In this document: piece after piece, positions 8,288 through 20,663 of the stretch
How the letters are laid out: every line of letters begins with the position of its first letter
Position numbering within the stretch: the first letter of the stretch is position 1
Source: Lingula anatina
Taxonomy: Eukaryota; Brachiopoda; Lingulata; Lingulida; Lingulidae
Length of the DNA: 25,710 nt
Direction: 5' to 3'
NCBI RefSeq assembly: GCF_001039355.2
Contig: NW_019774502.1
Span: forward strand, 205,446 to 231,155
Notes under the pieces: model-generated
Seen by the model: the letters and a program-made list of their open reading frames with translations, nothing else
Told to the model about the DNA's origin: nothing
The model's database searches: none
Made by a program: the position numbers and the translations under genes

Positions 8288-10342
8288 TGTTCAGAAATTG
8301 ATCAAAATGTGTAATTCAAAAAACAAAAAGAGGGTTGTTTTAAATGGACTGGATTCGGTAAGATACCTGGATTTTCAAGTAATATGTGATCTTGAGCAAT
8401 GCACGTATCACATGAACGATTAAAATGAATTCACGGGTAAGCTTTACTTTCAATTAAAATTTCAGCTCACAGTTTTTTATGATAATATCCGGCGTTTACC
8501 TCAACATTCGAATAATTTTCTGTAGTTCGTGTACCCCCTCAACGAGGAATAGACATGTAATTTTATCAAAAATGTTTGACTTCAGAAGTTGGTATATCTC
8601 ATGGAATTTTGCAGTTGTTTACGCCGATCTATCGTCGGTCGGACGTATGAAGATATACTATATACTTTGGCGACTGCTGACTCAGCTAGTTTCTTTATCG
8701 CGTAAATATTTAAATTTAAATTCGTTTACACTAATCTTGAGTTCAGTCTGCAAAAATTAGGTCACAGAATCGTCGGGAATTCGAAAATTACTCGCACTAA
8801 AAAAACTGTGCACGTCACCATTGCCAATTTGAAACATTGCTGTTTTGCATGTGAAAAAATCTATTTGGCCTAAGTTTAAGCTACAAATGTTGCAGCGAAC
8901 GTCTTCTTAGTGATAGTTCTCATTAAATATATAAAGGGGATTGTTAATACTAGAGTAGAAGACCGTATCATTGAAAACGCCGACCGCACTGCGCCAAGAA
9001 TAACTGCCCGGTTTCCTGATTGTGTTGGACTGCATTGCATTTGATCGCCGTATTCTCCACCGCAATTAATCTGTGCTGTTCCCGTGCTTCATTTATTGAT
9101 GCCGCTATTCTATTTCGCGTACTCAAGTCAGCAATTTTCTTAAATATTCCTTTTTTTCTAGGGGATATCTTCATCACTAATGTGTGTTAAATTGGTTTAT
9201 GATTAAAAGTTATTATGCTTACTCATGATATTTTACAAACTGGACTCTTTAAATGTATACTTTCTTCCTGCACTTGTAAATACCCAAGAGCTATTTATGT
9301 ACAAATACATAATATATGAGGTATGTCTGGATGTGTATAAACAGCTTATCAAAATATTGTTTATTGAAAATAAACAGTGGGCGGATTCAGGAATCAAATT
9401 TGCAGTGATGTCCTGGCGCAGTAATTTCTGAAAATTAAGGGAACTGTATTAAAGATGCATGTGTATGATATCAGATAAATCACAAATACAAAATAATCAA
9501 AGCAACAAATAGTAGCATTATTCCTTCACCCTTACATACCATTTAAAATAAGTCAATTTCTACCTTTATAGAGTAATCCACTAGCATGAGTAATCCACGT
9601 CCAAGAATAGATAAAAAAACCTTCTCCTGTCCAAATTGGGTCCTTTGAGTAAACGGAATTTATATTCTTCAAAAGTGAAATTTCAATTTTGTTTGAAGAA
9701 TATCAAATGTGTGTGAAAACTTTCAGATAAAGTCTTAATCTAACCGATTGAATACATGTATAAAATTATATATGCATTTTGTGGGAATCTTTGAAGTTAC
9801 TTCTTCGCATCAATAACTAGACTCATAAGTGAAACCATCGCATCATTCCACCAGAGTGCACTATGAGAATAAGCATCATAGTGATTAGAAATAGTTTTGA
9901 AATATTAACAGTCGTTATAAAATTGTAGAAATAATTTGCTGTTGTCTGCCTTGGGGATTTTATTTTGATTCTTGATTCTTCAATGTCAGTGCTATATTTT
10001 CTATAAGTAAGATAAGTAACTCACTTATTTGTGAGAAAAACTTGATGAAAACGATATCACTGCTTTTGCCCTAAGAACAAATATTCGATGGAAAGATCTG
10101 ATGTGCAAATATATCTATTTTCAGGGGTTTCTCAGCAAACAGACCCAAAAGACTCATTACGACATACAATGACAAGTAAAATTAAATTTGAAAGCAAATT
10201 ATAAACAACTGTAGTATTTCCTGTCAGCAAATTAACCCCTCCAAAAACTAATACATTCCCTTCTATACAAAGCATAAGATAATATTTTTTGGTAGAAATA
10301 TGAGCCTTTTGAGTGAAGTCTTTATCCACTAAATTCCAGATA
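8288..10342. other. AT-rich interval with no supported gene
   Basis: Probably the upstream part of the HEPN gene and intergenic DNA. A 70-codon minus-strand frame (9177-8968) rich in Lys/Arg could be an earlier exon of that gene, but no donor in the right phase was found. The sequence from 9200 to 10340 is AT-rich with only short frames and no motifs I recognise. Confidence 0.5.
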
Positions 10343-10347
10343 AAATT

Positions 10348-10542
10348 CTGGCCTGTAGCCGGGGGGGGGGGGGGGGGGGGGNCCGTAGCCAGGGGGGTTC
10401 GGGGGGTTCGAAAGAACCGCCCCTTTTGTCAGGAAAGGGTCCATTTTGGATTAAATTTTTGTCTAGGTACACAAGTTTCATTGTAAAAGGTCCACTTTTT
10501 CAGAAAAAGAACCCTCTTTTGAATTTGCTGGCTACGGGCCTG
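10348..10542. mobile_element. Second copy of the CAGGCCCGTAG-type TIR element, broken by a G-run and N
   Basis: Left end CTGGCCTGTAG and right end CTACGGGCCTG correspond to the element at 983-1150, with the same TTCGAA core and AAAAGGTCCACT stretch. AAATT flanks it on both sides (10343-10347 and 10543-10547), a perfect 5-bp target duplication. After the left end comes a run of G and an N at 10382, then the beginning of the element again (CCGTAGCCAGGGGGG). The doubled start is probably an assembly artefact. Confidence 0.75.
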
Positions 10543-10600
10543 AAATTATCCGTGCGTTTTCTCTTATTAAAAAACTGTAACATGAGTGTTTCGGAAATTC

Positions 10601-10606
10601 TTTATT
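10601..10606 (-). terminator. Polyadenylation signal of Cys-rich peptide gene
   Basis: TTTATT on the plus strand gives AATAAA on the minus strand, about 53 nt after the stop codon at 10659. Confidence 0.55.
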
Positions 10607-10658
10607 ATTGTATTAATACACAATAAATGGTTCAAGAGTCATGCATTTGGTTGAATGT

Positions 10659-12374
10659 TTAACATTGCACTTCCATGCCGTTCACTTCCCAGATCGGATT
10701 GCAGAAGCACCCTTGTCTGAAAAAGAAGCAAAGAAACTAGTGATACTGTATAACTACCATTATATGTCAGAAACATACCTTGTATTTTATTATAATGATT
10801 AAATTTATTAGTTCAACACATCAATTTTAGCTTTAGGAAGCTCTCAGTGTCAAGAGTCTTAGTAAGTTCGGTAGACTGAAATTTGAAATATAATCTGAAA
10901 ATTCTTATCATTTTTAATTTGACCTGTCTGACTTTTTAAACATTTCCTTTTTATTCAAAACTGAGAACATATCGTTGTGAAGATATTCGTATTTACATTA
11001 ATAAATCTCTCAAAATGAAATCCTACTTCAATCACTTTCTTTAAACTCATTGCCAACCCCACAAACATCGTTTATGTTCAATCAAATAAAACTTTAGTGA
11101 AGGACTTCAAGTCATACAAATGTTACCAATAATGTGGGAATTATTTCGATTGCCTTATTGTCACTTTGAAGTAAGCTAAAGTGGTAAAAATTTCACTTGG
11201 GATTGATATAAAAAAGTCTTCTTTATTTGAAACATTTGCCATAAATCGATCAATATCTGAAAGCATATTATTTACCATTTATCTCTTTAATGGAATCTTG
11301 CATTGCTCGGGGTGAAGATAGGAGCTCGAGGTGACCTACCTGCAAACTGCGCCGGGAATAGAGCACTTGGCGAAGGTGCAAGGGTGGACGAAGCAATTTA
11401 CAATCGTGGTGCAATCTGAAACAGACACAAGAGTGAGATTTTTAAGATATAAGGGCGTTCGCATTTTGTTTTAAATTTTTGTTGGTTTAAGGGCATTAAG
11501 AATACCATTGGTGACAATCACATTTATTCAACCATTGTCGAAAAGTTAACAAGGGTAAAAGGAAAATGAAAAAAAAAAGAATAAATCCGATCTTGATTTC
11601 AGGATATCTTGATATGTATCTTATAGTAGACAAATGTAGACAAATGAATTTCTTTTATGTGAATTTATGAATAGAGATCTATTGATATTTATATTCATAT
11701 TTTCACTTGTTTACATTTGATTATGATTTAATAAACAAATAAATACTCTAGTGTGTTATTTATCATTTATTTTAGTAATACGTCATGTAGAGTTAAATCC
11801 TTTTAAAGGAGAGTTATACAGATGTATAATTACCTTTAACTGCTCTTTCCTCCAATGGAGCGGCTTTGAAATAAAGACAATGACATATGTTTGAGAATAA
11901 GATTCTTGTAGCTATTTAAAAGTGGCTCTGAAAGTGCTAAAAAGTCTCATTTGCTGATATTCCAATTTAACGTTTAAATCCTGTAAACAAATAATGGGGC
12001 GTTCACCAACAGCACCCCTCGTATAACTTAAGCTTATTTCCTATATGTTTAATTTGTATATATTATACTCGTTGTTTATCTAATCCATTTGTCACTATAT
12101 TGGTGTTATTATAGTAACGCTGCACACATGTCTATATTACGATATCTTACATGTACTTAGCGTTTTCTTTATAAATTTTGTAATCAGCCAGCCTGCCCTT
12201 AGTCTCCCCCCCCCCTCCTTTCCGTCTCTAGAAATTAGATTCTGGACAGTGAAGTGAAACAAGGGTCGCCTTACTCTCTTCCTCCCCCCATTCTCTCATT
12301 CTCCCTCTTTCTATCCAAAACTTACCATTAACAGCCAATACACACACAAGAAGTAGAATCACAACACCCTTCAT
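10659..12374 (-). CDS. 60-residue secreted cysteine-rich peptide, 3 exons (copy B)
   Basis: Exons on the minus strand are 12374-12326, 11415-11340 and 10716-10659, giving 183 nt including the stop. Donors are GTAAGT and GTAGGT; acceptors are TGTCTGTTTCAG and CTTCTTTTTCAG; the phases (1, then 0 with AG|A as a split Arg codon) join cleanly. Exon 1 encodes a signal peptide of about 16 residues. The mature part begins DCTTIVNC and has eight cysteines at residues 18, 24, 29, 34, 41, 45, 47 and 60, enough for four disulfides; it ends GMEVQC. The N-C-x4-P-C-like spacing and late Trp-Gly-Val-Cys resemble small Cys-rich secreted proteins I have seen in invertebrates, but I cannot name a family. Exon 1 lies in duplication copy B. 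A minus-strand TATATAAAG at 12955-12947 could be its promoter, given a leader intron. The role is unknown; defence peptide or protease inhibitor are guesses. Confidence 0.75.
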
Positions 12375-13228
12375 TTTTGATGTAACGTGGCGTCAACTGC
12401 ATAGAACTTCAAAATGCTGTTGAACCTCAAGTCACGAAATACTAGTAGACTGTGCAATATGCTGAAACAACATATGGTCTTATTCCCAGACCTGGAGGGG
12501 GAGGGGGGAGGGGGATGGGCAAGGGAACTTTAAACATGGGCATCAGAAACTGAATGGGGATTTAAGATAAATGAAATACAGTACATGTCTTTTATGATTT
12601 CATATTAATTTCCTATCCATAGCTGGGTCCTGCTGTGGGAAGACAACCAAGGGAGTTTCTAGAATTACCTTGAAGTTCCCCTGTATAAACGAGACAATGT
12701 TGACAAACAAGCCACATGTGAGTGATTAAGAGTTTGAAAGTTGTATTCAAAGGGTGTCACTATGATTATATATTTGTGAGATCTATTGCATCATAATTCG
12801 CAAGTACTTGCTCTATGAGCAACGTTATTTTGAGATCATTCAACAACCGATACGTTATTAGCAAGTGTCAGTCTGCTGCGGATAACAAGATAAATGCTCA
12901 TCTTAATTAGGTCAAAACAGTTTGAGATCGAATACGTTTGGGAATACTTTATATATTGGGCTCAAGGTCAGAGATCTCACTTCACAATAACGGGCCTACC
13001 CAGAAATTCAAATATACCACCGTGGAGAGTACCTTGAGCTGGTACAATCCAAGAAGAGGAAGTAAATTACAATTTTTTTTTGCTTAAGTTTTTATGTGTA
13101 GGTTCCCACGTTCCTATGACTAGCGAGGTTATCTTCTATCAGCTGTGACATCATACTGTACATACTCAGCGATAATAAATAAACAGGTCCAGACAATCGA
13201 CTCATTGGAAGGCGAACCTTTCATTATG

Positions 13229-13420
13229 ACTCACCCTGAGTCCTTGGACCGTCCAATATCACTCACCCTGAGTCCTCGGACCGTCCAATTTCACTCATCC
13301 TAAGGTCTCGAACCGTCCAATATCACTCACCCTAAGTCCTCGTACCGTCCAATATCACTTACCGTAAGTCCTCGTACCGTCCGATATCACTCACCGTAAG
13401 TCCTCGTACCGTCTAATGCC
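13229..13420. repeat. 32-bp minisatellite, 6 units (copy B)
   Basis: Six head-to-tail 32-bp units matching the five-unit array at 1676-1835. The extra unit is one of the closely related ones near the right end (units with CTCGTACCGTCC), as expected from unequal exchange or slippage. Confidence 0.9.
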
Positions 13421-14062
13421 ACTCAAGCCTGTGTCTCATGATTCATTTAACTTTGTAGTATGGGTGACCCCCTGGCGTCTGGATGTCTCTACAGTATTCT
13501 ATGTTCCTCGGGGTGATGTCTAGCTGGACTATGATTTGAGTGATACCCAAGGTACAGAACCCTATACTTGGAGATACAGTACGTGGATATAGAATGTAGC
13601 GACAAAATATTTAACTTTTCACGAGCTCTTTGGAATATTTTCAGTATCTGCCAACCATCCACCCACCGCCTGTCCCAAAAAACCAAAATACAGAGAATAG
13701 TTTCTTATCGACATTGCTGATTTGATTTGAAAAGGCCAATCTAGCGATCACGTGAATTGCTTTAATTATAACGCATACGACCCATGCGTATATTTTCGTT
13801 ACATACATTGTATTAACTCCATAGCAGACATAAGCCCCTGTTACACCGGTCTTGTGATCGCTTGGAGAACGCGCGTTTTGCCCACGTACGTTCACCCCTT
13901 CAAAGTTGGAGCTCCGGCAGTATCTGATACTCAACAATGAATTCTTTGTTAGTAAAGCTAATCTTGCACAATTTTTTGACGTAATTGTAAAATTGAGTTA
14001 AAGTTCGTGTTCCACCATTCTCAAGCACAGTGTAACAGGGGGTTAAGTGTTCCATACTAGTA

Positions 14063-16676
14063 GTAAGAGACGAGTTTTACAGGCCCCTCCCATCAAGGAG
14101 GAATGTAAATGTATAGTGAGCAAAGAAGCGTTAAGGGGGAGGTTTTGAGGAGGTTTTTTTTTGTATGGTATTTCTCATGTAATTGTATAGCGAGCAAAGA
14201 AGCGTAAAGGAGGGGTTTGTATGGTTATTTTTAGCTAGATCTAATTTCAGGAGTTATCGGAAAAAAGTTTTGGATTATTTATTTATTTATTTAAAGGGCA
14301 ATTTCGACTCCCTTTTTCTAGAAATGCGCAGAAGAATGCGTTTGGCGCGCCCGCATCCGTCTCGTGTTTTTGTATATACAGCTGAATGCGTTAAGGCTTG
14401 CATGAGCTATTGCTAGAAACCTCTTAAAAATAAAATGTACCCAAGCGGCCTGCGCCAACCATGCAGTAAATGGATTTTGTCATTACTGATGTCTCCTAGC
14501 TGACCCGTGATATGCTCGCAAAGAAAAGATCTAGATATTTTGGGAAACATTGCAATAAGACACAGAGGGAGATTTAGACTATAATGGAACTGTGAAAAGT
14601 TTTTTTATATAAAAATCATAGACGCCTAGGTATCTGCACTTCATATACTGGTAATATATGAATATTATTTATTGTACGTATGCGCAGTGCACCCAAGCGG
14701 TCTGCGCCAGCCATGCAGTAAATTGATTTTGTTATTACTGATGTCTCTAAGCTGACCCTTGATATGCTCGCAAAGAAAAGTTCTAGAACATTTTGGGAAA
14801 CATTGCAATAAGACACAGAGGGAGTTTTAAAATATACTGGAACTGTGAAATTTTTTAAATATAAAAACATAGACGCCTAGGTATCTGCACTTCACATACT
14901 GGTATTAATATTATTTATTGTATGCGCAATGCACCCAATCGGTCTGCGCCAGCCATGCAATGAATTGATTTCATATACTAGTACTGGCTATATATGAATA
15001 GCATTTGTTGTACTCTACACGTCCATCAGACCCAAGTGGTCTGTGCCAGCCAAGGTGGTCAGCAAACAAATACAACCAGTGTCATTCAAAGAGTCACCAC
15101 TGTGGTGTATAGAAGCGTGTGTTGCTACGCGAAGTAAAAACCACAGAACATTTTCGTTCTTCAGGTCAGTCTACTCTACCAAGTTCTCTGCATTCTTTAT
15201 TCATATAAATATCAATTACCAACATTACAAATATTACATTTTTTGTTATGAATTCTACATCTACTTTGATTTTATTTTCTATTCTACTACAACTAAATTA
15301 AACTTTTCGCTTATGATTTATGTTAGAAGAAGTTAACAACAAATGGTAACGGTCGCGGTAGTGAGCAAAAGCTTTGTGAGGTTCAGTACTTCGCTTGAAA
15401 AATAAATAAGATTCGTAAGAAATAATAAATCATGCCATTCAAAATTCGCGTTTTGTAAAAATGCAAAATGCCAAATTTCACTTTTTGTATGAATTCGTAT
15501 TTCAAATTTTATTTTCATAAACATTTTAATTTTCATAATTCATAAGATTTACAATTCACTTTTTTCGTAAAATGCGAAATATAAGATTTTCTTATGAGAA
15601 TTCATAAGAGTGGTTGTGCAAAACACATGCATAGCGCAGAGCAGAATTGGTCTTTACAGATCAATTTTTTATCGATGTATTAACACGAGCAATATCTAAT
15701 ACACCCTGTACATTAAATACTATTGATATATTGTCAGTACTAGTACATGGAATCAATTTATTGCATGGCTGGCACAGACCACTTGGGTCTGATGGACGTG
15801 TAGAGTACAACAAATGCTATTCATATATAGCCAGTACTAGAATATGAAATCAATTCATTGCATGGCTGGCGCAGACCGCCTGGGTGCATTGCGCATACAA
15901 TTTTCACAGTTCCAGTATATTTTAAAACTCTCTCTGTGTCTTATTGCAATGTTTCCCAAAATGTTCTAGAACTTTTCTTTGCGAGCATGTCACGGGTCAG
16001 CTAAGAGACATCAATAATAACAAAATCAATTTACTGCATGGCTGGCGCAGACCGCTTGGGTGCACTGCGCATACGTACAATAAATAATATTCATATATTA
16101 CCAGTATGTGAAGTGCAGATACCTAGGCGTCTATGATTTTTATATAAAAAAAACTTTTCACAGTTCCAGTATATTCTCAAACTCCCTCTGTGTCTTATTG
16201 CAATGTTTCCCAAAATATTCTAAATTTTTTCTTTGCGAGCATATCACGGGTCAGCTAGGAGACATCAGTAATGACAAAATCAATTTACTGCATGGTTGGC
16301 GCAGACCGCTTGGGTGCATTGTATTTTTAAGAGGTTTGTAGCAATAGCTCATGCAAGCCTTAACGCATTCAGCTGTATATTCACAAACACGAGACGGGTG
16401 CGGGCGCGCCAAACGCATTCTTCTGCGCATTTCTAGAAAAAGGGAGTCGAAATTGCCCTTTAAGTAAATAAATAAATAATCCAAAACTTTTTCCGATAAC
16501 TCCTGAAATTAGATCTAGCTAAAAATAACCATACAAACCCCTCCTTTACGCTTCTATACAATTACATAAGAAATACCATACAAAAATACCTCCTCAAAAC
16601 CTCCTTTACGCTTCTTTGCTCACTATACATTTACATTCCTCCTTGATGGGAGGGGCCTGTAAAACTCGTCTCTTAC
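14063..16676. mobile_element. 2.6-kb foldback element with tandem subrepeats in each arm
   Basis: Both ends begin GTAAGAGACGAGTTTTACAG facing inward. The left arm runs to about 15050 and the right arm from about 15745, with an AT-rich loop of about 700 bp between. Each arm contains several head-to-tail copies of a roughly 250-bp unit marked by CAAGCGGTCTGCGCCAGCCA (unit marks near 14441, 14693, 14935 and 15032 on the left; 15779, 15874, 16051 and 16306 on the right). Long inverted repeats made of direct subrepeats are the hallmark of foldback elements. I see no transposase; the loop holds only short frames. Copy A carries a collapsed 563-bp form. Confidence 0.85.
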
Positions 16677-16774
16677 AACTCATACCACAATATAGAGGGT
16701 GAAGATATAACAGTATTTCACTTCAATCAGTGCACGGGTGAAGAGCACGTCTCTGTCACGTACAATGCAGTCAA

Positions 16775-16797
16775 CTTCCGGTGTCAGTTTCAGTTTC
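16775..16797. promoter_or_regulatory. ETS core plus ISRE (IRF-type) motif, copy B promoter
   Basis: CTTCCGG (16775-16781) and AGTTTCAGTTTC (16786-16797) match copy A in sequence and in distance to the TATA box. They lie outside the neighbouring foldback element. Confidence 0.6.
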
Positions 16798-16851
16798 GCG
16801 GGTTCTTGGTATCGTGTGCGTCACCTTATCTCAGATATCTGGTTAGCCGGG

Positions 16852-16858
16852 TATAAAA
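16852..16858 (+). promoter_or_regulatory. TATA box of mini-gene, copy B
   Basis: TATAAAA, 102 bp before the ATG at 16954. Confidence 0.75.
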
Positions 16859-16953
16859 GCCTCACTCTCCTCGCGAGGTCTCCTAATCTGAGTCACCCGG
16901 TGTGCGCGACAAGTCAAGTGAAAGGCACGATCATTTGATCTCTCATTTTGAAA

Positions 16954-18388
16954 ATGAATAGCACCAAGAAGGCTGCGGTTGTCTGTCTGGTAGTCCTCTT
17001 ACTGGCTACTTATTTAGGTAAGAGGTTGTTATTAGTGTTTTCATGCATACGAGGAGAAAAACATTTTTATTAGTACTCTACAGTGTATATCTTTGTTGAC
17101 TATGATACTGTTCATATTTAAGAAATCACGAAATCATGTACCAAATGTTTTCACAGTAGGAAATGTTCATTTGTAAAACCTCGATGGAAATGTCGACATA
17201 AAGTCAACAGAGTATAGAATTATTAGAAGAGTTGTGGCAAATTCTTATCTAGTTTAAATGTGTGGTATTTACCAGGTCCAATATATAGGTCTATGTCGAT
17301 GGATATATCTTATCTCCCAAATATTCCATCTTAATGCCGATTAATAGCTTGCTATTGTTACTATAAATCTACAATCTGTTGACATTAACGGCCCCACATT
17401 GCAAATGAAAATCTTCCACCATCAAAATAATCAAGATTGCGTCACTGATGAAGGGAAATGATTTTTATGTACAGCGATCAAAAAGGGCAGACAGCCTGAG
17501 TTTAGGGGTCTGTTTGTGCTGCCCTTTCTACGCCAGCATGAGTTTGACTTTTCTAAAAGCCACGTGCACTGCACTGCGACATTCAGGGTGATCGACTCCC
17601 GTTGAAGACGTTCTCAGTTATCAGACAACGGGAACATTTAAGAAAGCAAATGAACTACCATTTTTGCTTTCTAGTCACTTTTTTAAAATTATTTTCAATT
17701 TTTGTGTGGTTACAGGGCAGGAGGTTGACGCTCAGACTGCTACCGGTACAACCAAAAAGAGCACTGCCAAACCAACGAGTACCACGCCAAAGAGTGAGTA
17801 TCGAATTTTAATTTAAAAATGTTATAACCAAGACAAAATTTAAGATAATGAGAAATTTAAAACCAATACAGGGTTTTACGTTGAAAACAGAAATTACAAT
17901 TTTTTTACCTTCTCACCTCAGTTTGAAAACCAGTTTTAGATTTAATTTTCTCAGCATAATGACTGGATGAATCAGAATATCTACTTTGATATCAAGACAG
18001 GACATTTTCATTCAGTTATATATTTATTTATTTTATTTACACTGCAACACAGAAACTAGTGCGTCATCAGACGAACAAAATTAATCTCCATAAAGTTAAA
18101 ATGGGTCCTTCTTTCATTGTCTATCAAACCAAAAATCCCATTCCTTAAAACTACTGAAATAAACTGAAAAACCAAGGGCATTAATTTATGTCAATACGCT
18201 TGGATCATACATAGCTATAAAATTGAAAGCTTAGATCTACCAGTAAGTTAGATACCGGAAGTAAATAAATGTACGCTCAATCCGGAAGTGATTTCGTTAT
18301 CTTGGTAAAAATGTCATTTAACATGTATTTATTTATTTATCGACTGTCATATTAAATTCTAATGTCACATGTCTAATTGACACATCCA

Positions 18389-18432
<44 letters not shown>

Positions 18433-20292
18433 TTCATCATGTCTTTCATTCGCTGATGTTTTAAATTGTCTTTTTTTTTATTTCAGATGGAGCAGCGTCA
18501 TTTACCGGATTCCCTAAAAGTAAGTCACGTCATCAATAACAACATACTGCGTTTGTCCTGACAACCGAAATCTCACTAACCCGTCCTACATAAAAGCACA
18601 CCTGGCAGGTTGAAAATTTCTGTACTTTTAGCATTTAATGGTTCTTTATGATAGGAACACCTACATGTAGCTGGAACTAAAGGTATTTTTATGGGAGGAC
18701 GTTCTGAAACAAAGGAAGTTTTTATGGGAGGGACAACCTGTAACTAAGGGAGTTCTTCAGGGGGTGAAATACCCAGCTGAAACTAAGAGTGATCTTTAGG
18801 AGAGGAACTTCTGAAAAAGGGGTGCTCTTTATTGGAGGAGCACCCTGATTTAAGCGTTCTCTTATGGGAGGAACACATGAACATGAGCTTGTTCTTGTGG
18901 GAGGAATACTTGAAACTAAGGGTTGCTTTATGCGAGGAAGAGCTTTAGCTTTAATTGTGCCAACCAATCAGAGGTGATTTTTTTACACAAGGCCACTGTT
19001 ACGTTCTTGAAATCCAGGATTTAGAGGCTTGAAAAGTACTGCAAAGCACCTTAGATACAGGGCTCCCATATCCTCAGCTAATATTCTACTGAATGACAAT
19101 AGCAGCCTCTTCCCTGCCCACCCTATGAGTATGAAGACCACTTGAAATTCCCTCCTATGCCGTTTACTGCCAGTACATAAATTCATCATATTAGACTGAA
19201 AACTGTACCTAAGTACCTACGCCCTGTAGAACTTTAACCAATGCAGATAACAAATACGCTTTAAATATCTCCCGCACAAAATTAACAATTGTGCCGTTAT
19301 CTTTTTGTCATTGTCTGGTAACAATTCAGATACCAGTCCTGATTATTTATCAAAATGACGCAGCGTTTGTCTCGATATATATATATGCAACGACAATCGT
19401 AGTACCCTGGTGGGCGGTAGGTTAAACGAACTTAAACATATGCGGAATCAATATATTGATTATATTCTATGTAAATCCATAAAAGTCGACTAAGGCCCTA
19501 TTCTCATAGACATCGGTCTACGTAAATAGAACTCTGCCGGGACTCTCGCTGAGTGCAATTAACTTAATTGAAGGATACGCCTCCTTTTGTTCCCAACATA
19601 CACGTGTAATCACAATCTTTTCTGCATTCTACCCAATGCCAGGAGGGGGATTGTCTTTAAGCTGATTGCACTCAGCAAGTGTCTCCTTAGGGCGCATTCC
19701 CATAGATTTTAGATCGATCTATCCCCGTGGGGAGTCTCACTAGATTGCTGTCAGATAATCCGGCTTAAATGTCCGTCCCGCCTACTACAAGCTGTAAAGG
19801 GGTAATTAACTTTCGTGCCCGCTCTGCTGACAACTATTTAGCGTGAACCCCCAGGGAGTTAGGTCGATCTAGTTGAATCGATCTCATCTCTGGGAATGGG
19901 GTCTTAGAGCTGGATCGATCTATGTAGACGGATGGTGTATATTGGAATGGGGTCGTAAATAAGACGGTCTAGGTCTTAATCATTAACCTTGTCCTTACTG
20001 ATAGAAAACAGGTGCAGTATCTAATCTTATTTGACTAGTGCTGATTTATCTAGGGCCCAAGTAAAAAATTTTAATTAGTGTTCGATTATTTTTCATTTTA
20101 TTTTTTAATTTGTCATACACCATAACTAAAAAATCCGTCCCTCATATTATAACGCAAATTTGGTTGCAAGATCCCATCCAATTGCCACATGTTTTGCAAA
20201 CAATAAATGATAACCCATGTAACTTATGTCTGTTTGTTACAGGTGTAGTCGTGGCAACGATGGTAAGCCTAGCAGCCTGGAGACGTTTATAA
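16954..20292 (+). CDS. 74-residue secreted or membrane mini-protein, 4 exons (copy B)
   Basis: Exons are 16954-17017, 17716-17793, 18487-18519 and 20243-20292, the same sizes and phases as copy A. The protein differs from copy A at 11 of 74 residues: two in the signal peptide (S4T, V7A), eight in exon 2 (E26D, M28Q, S29T, S30A, V32G, Q36K, T38S, K42T) and one in exon 3 (A49G). Exon 4, encoding the hydrophobic end and WRRL, is identical at the DNA level. By my count there are 13 replacement and 3 silent base changes, with all 10 exon-2 changes being replacements. The Thr/Lys/Pro character of the middle is kept although residues change. Exons 2 and 3 are both multiples of three between phase-1 introns, so either could be skipped without breaking the frame. 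Confidence 0.8.
18389..18424. repeat. CA microsatellite in intron 2 of copy B mini-gene
   Basis: About 18 uninterrupted CA dinucleotides, absent from the matching place in copy A. Confidence 0.9.
18643..18950. repeat. Intron-3 minisatellite of about 33-38 bp units (copy B)
   Basis: About nine units equivalent to those at 5001-5375. Roughly two internal units present in copy A are missing. The outermost units are recognisably the same in both copies. Confidence 0.75.
19686..19905. repeat. GATCGATC-containing TIR repeat, copy B
   Basis: Counterpart of 6363-6582 carried along by the duplication, with only scattered base changes. The 227-bp palindrome that lies left of the unit in copy A is absent here. 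Confidence 0.65.
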
Positions 20293-20657
20293 AGATGACA
20301 AGGTCAAAATACAGTGCTCCTGACAGTGGCACGGTCCTATGCAATGCGATGTGATTCAGTGAAAAAAAAGCAACTCTCGTGTGAACAAAGTCACGCAAAG
20401 AACTACCCCATGATGTGGAGCAGGATTTTAAACTGAGCCAGTATGATTGGGACGTAGAGAACCTTGCAGTTTTTTTTTTTTTTTTTTTTTTGTCAACATC
20501 GGCTGTTTCCGTGGGTTATCAATAATACGGAAACAGCTGAAGTGCTTGTAATAAATTTGTACACGAAAATTAGTGAATTGATTATTCTAAAGTGCTCTCG
20601 TAAGCAATATCTTTTTTTTTTTGTTCTCTTTATCGCCTTAGCATGTTTGTTTGGGAC

Positions 20658-20663
20658 AATAAA
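20658..20663 (+). terminator. Polyadenylation signal, mini-gene copy B
   Basis: AATAAA in the same setting as 7338-7343, shortly before the end of the duplicated homology. Confidence 0.6.

Noticed and set aside
8968-9177. Lys/Arg-rich minus-strand frame as first exon of the HEPN gene
   Set aside because: Position and strand fit, but no donor in the phase needed by the acceptor at 8249-8248 was found; kept only as a possibility.
14183-14416. Frames repeated at 14183-14416, 16251-16484 and 2677-2883
   Set aside because: They lie in the inverted arms of the foldback element and read on opposite strands, as expected for repeat-derived frames.
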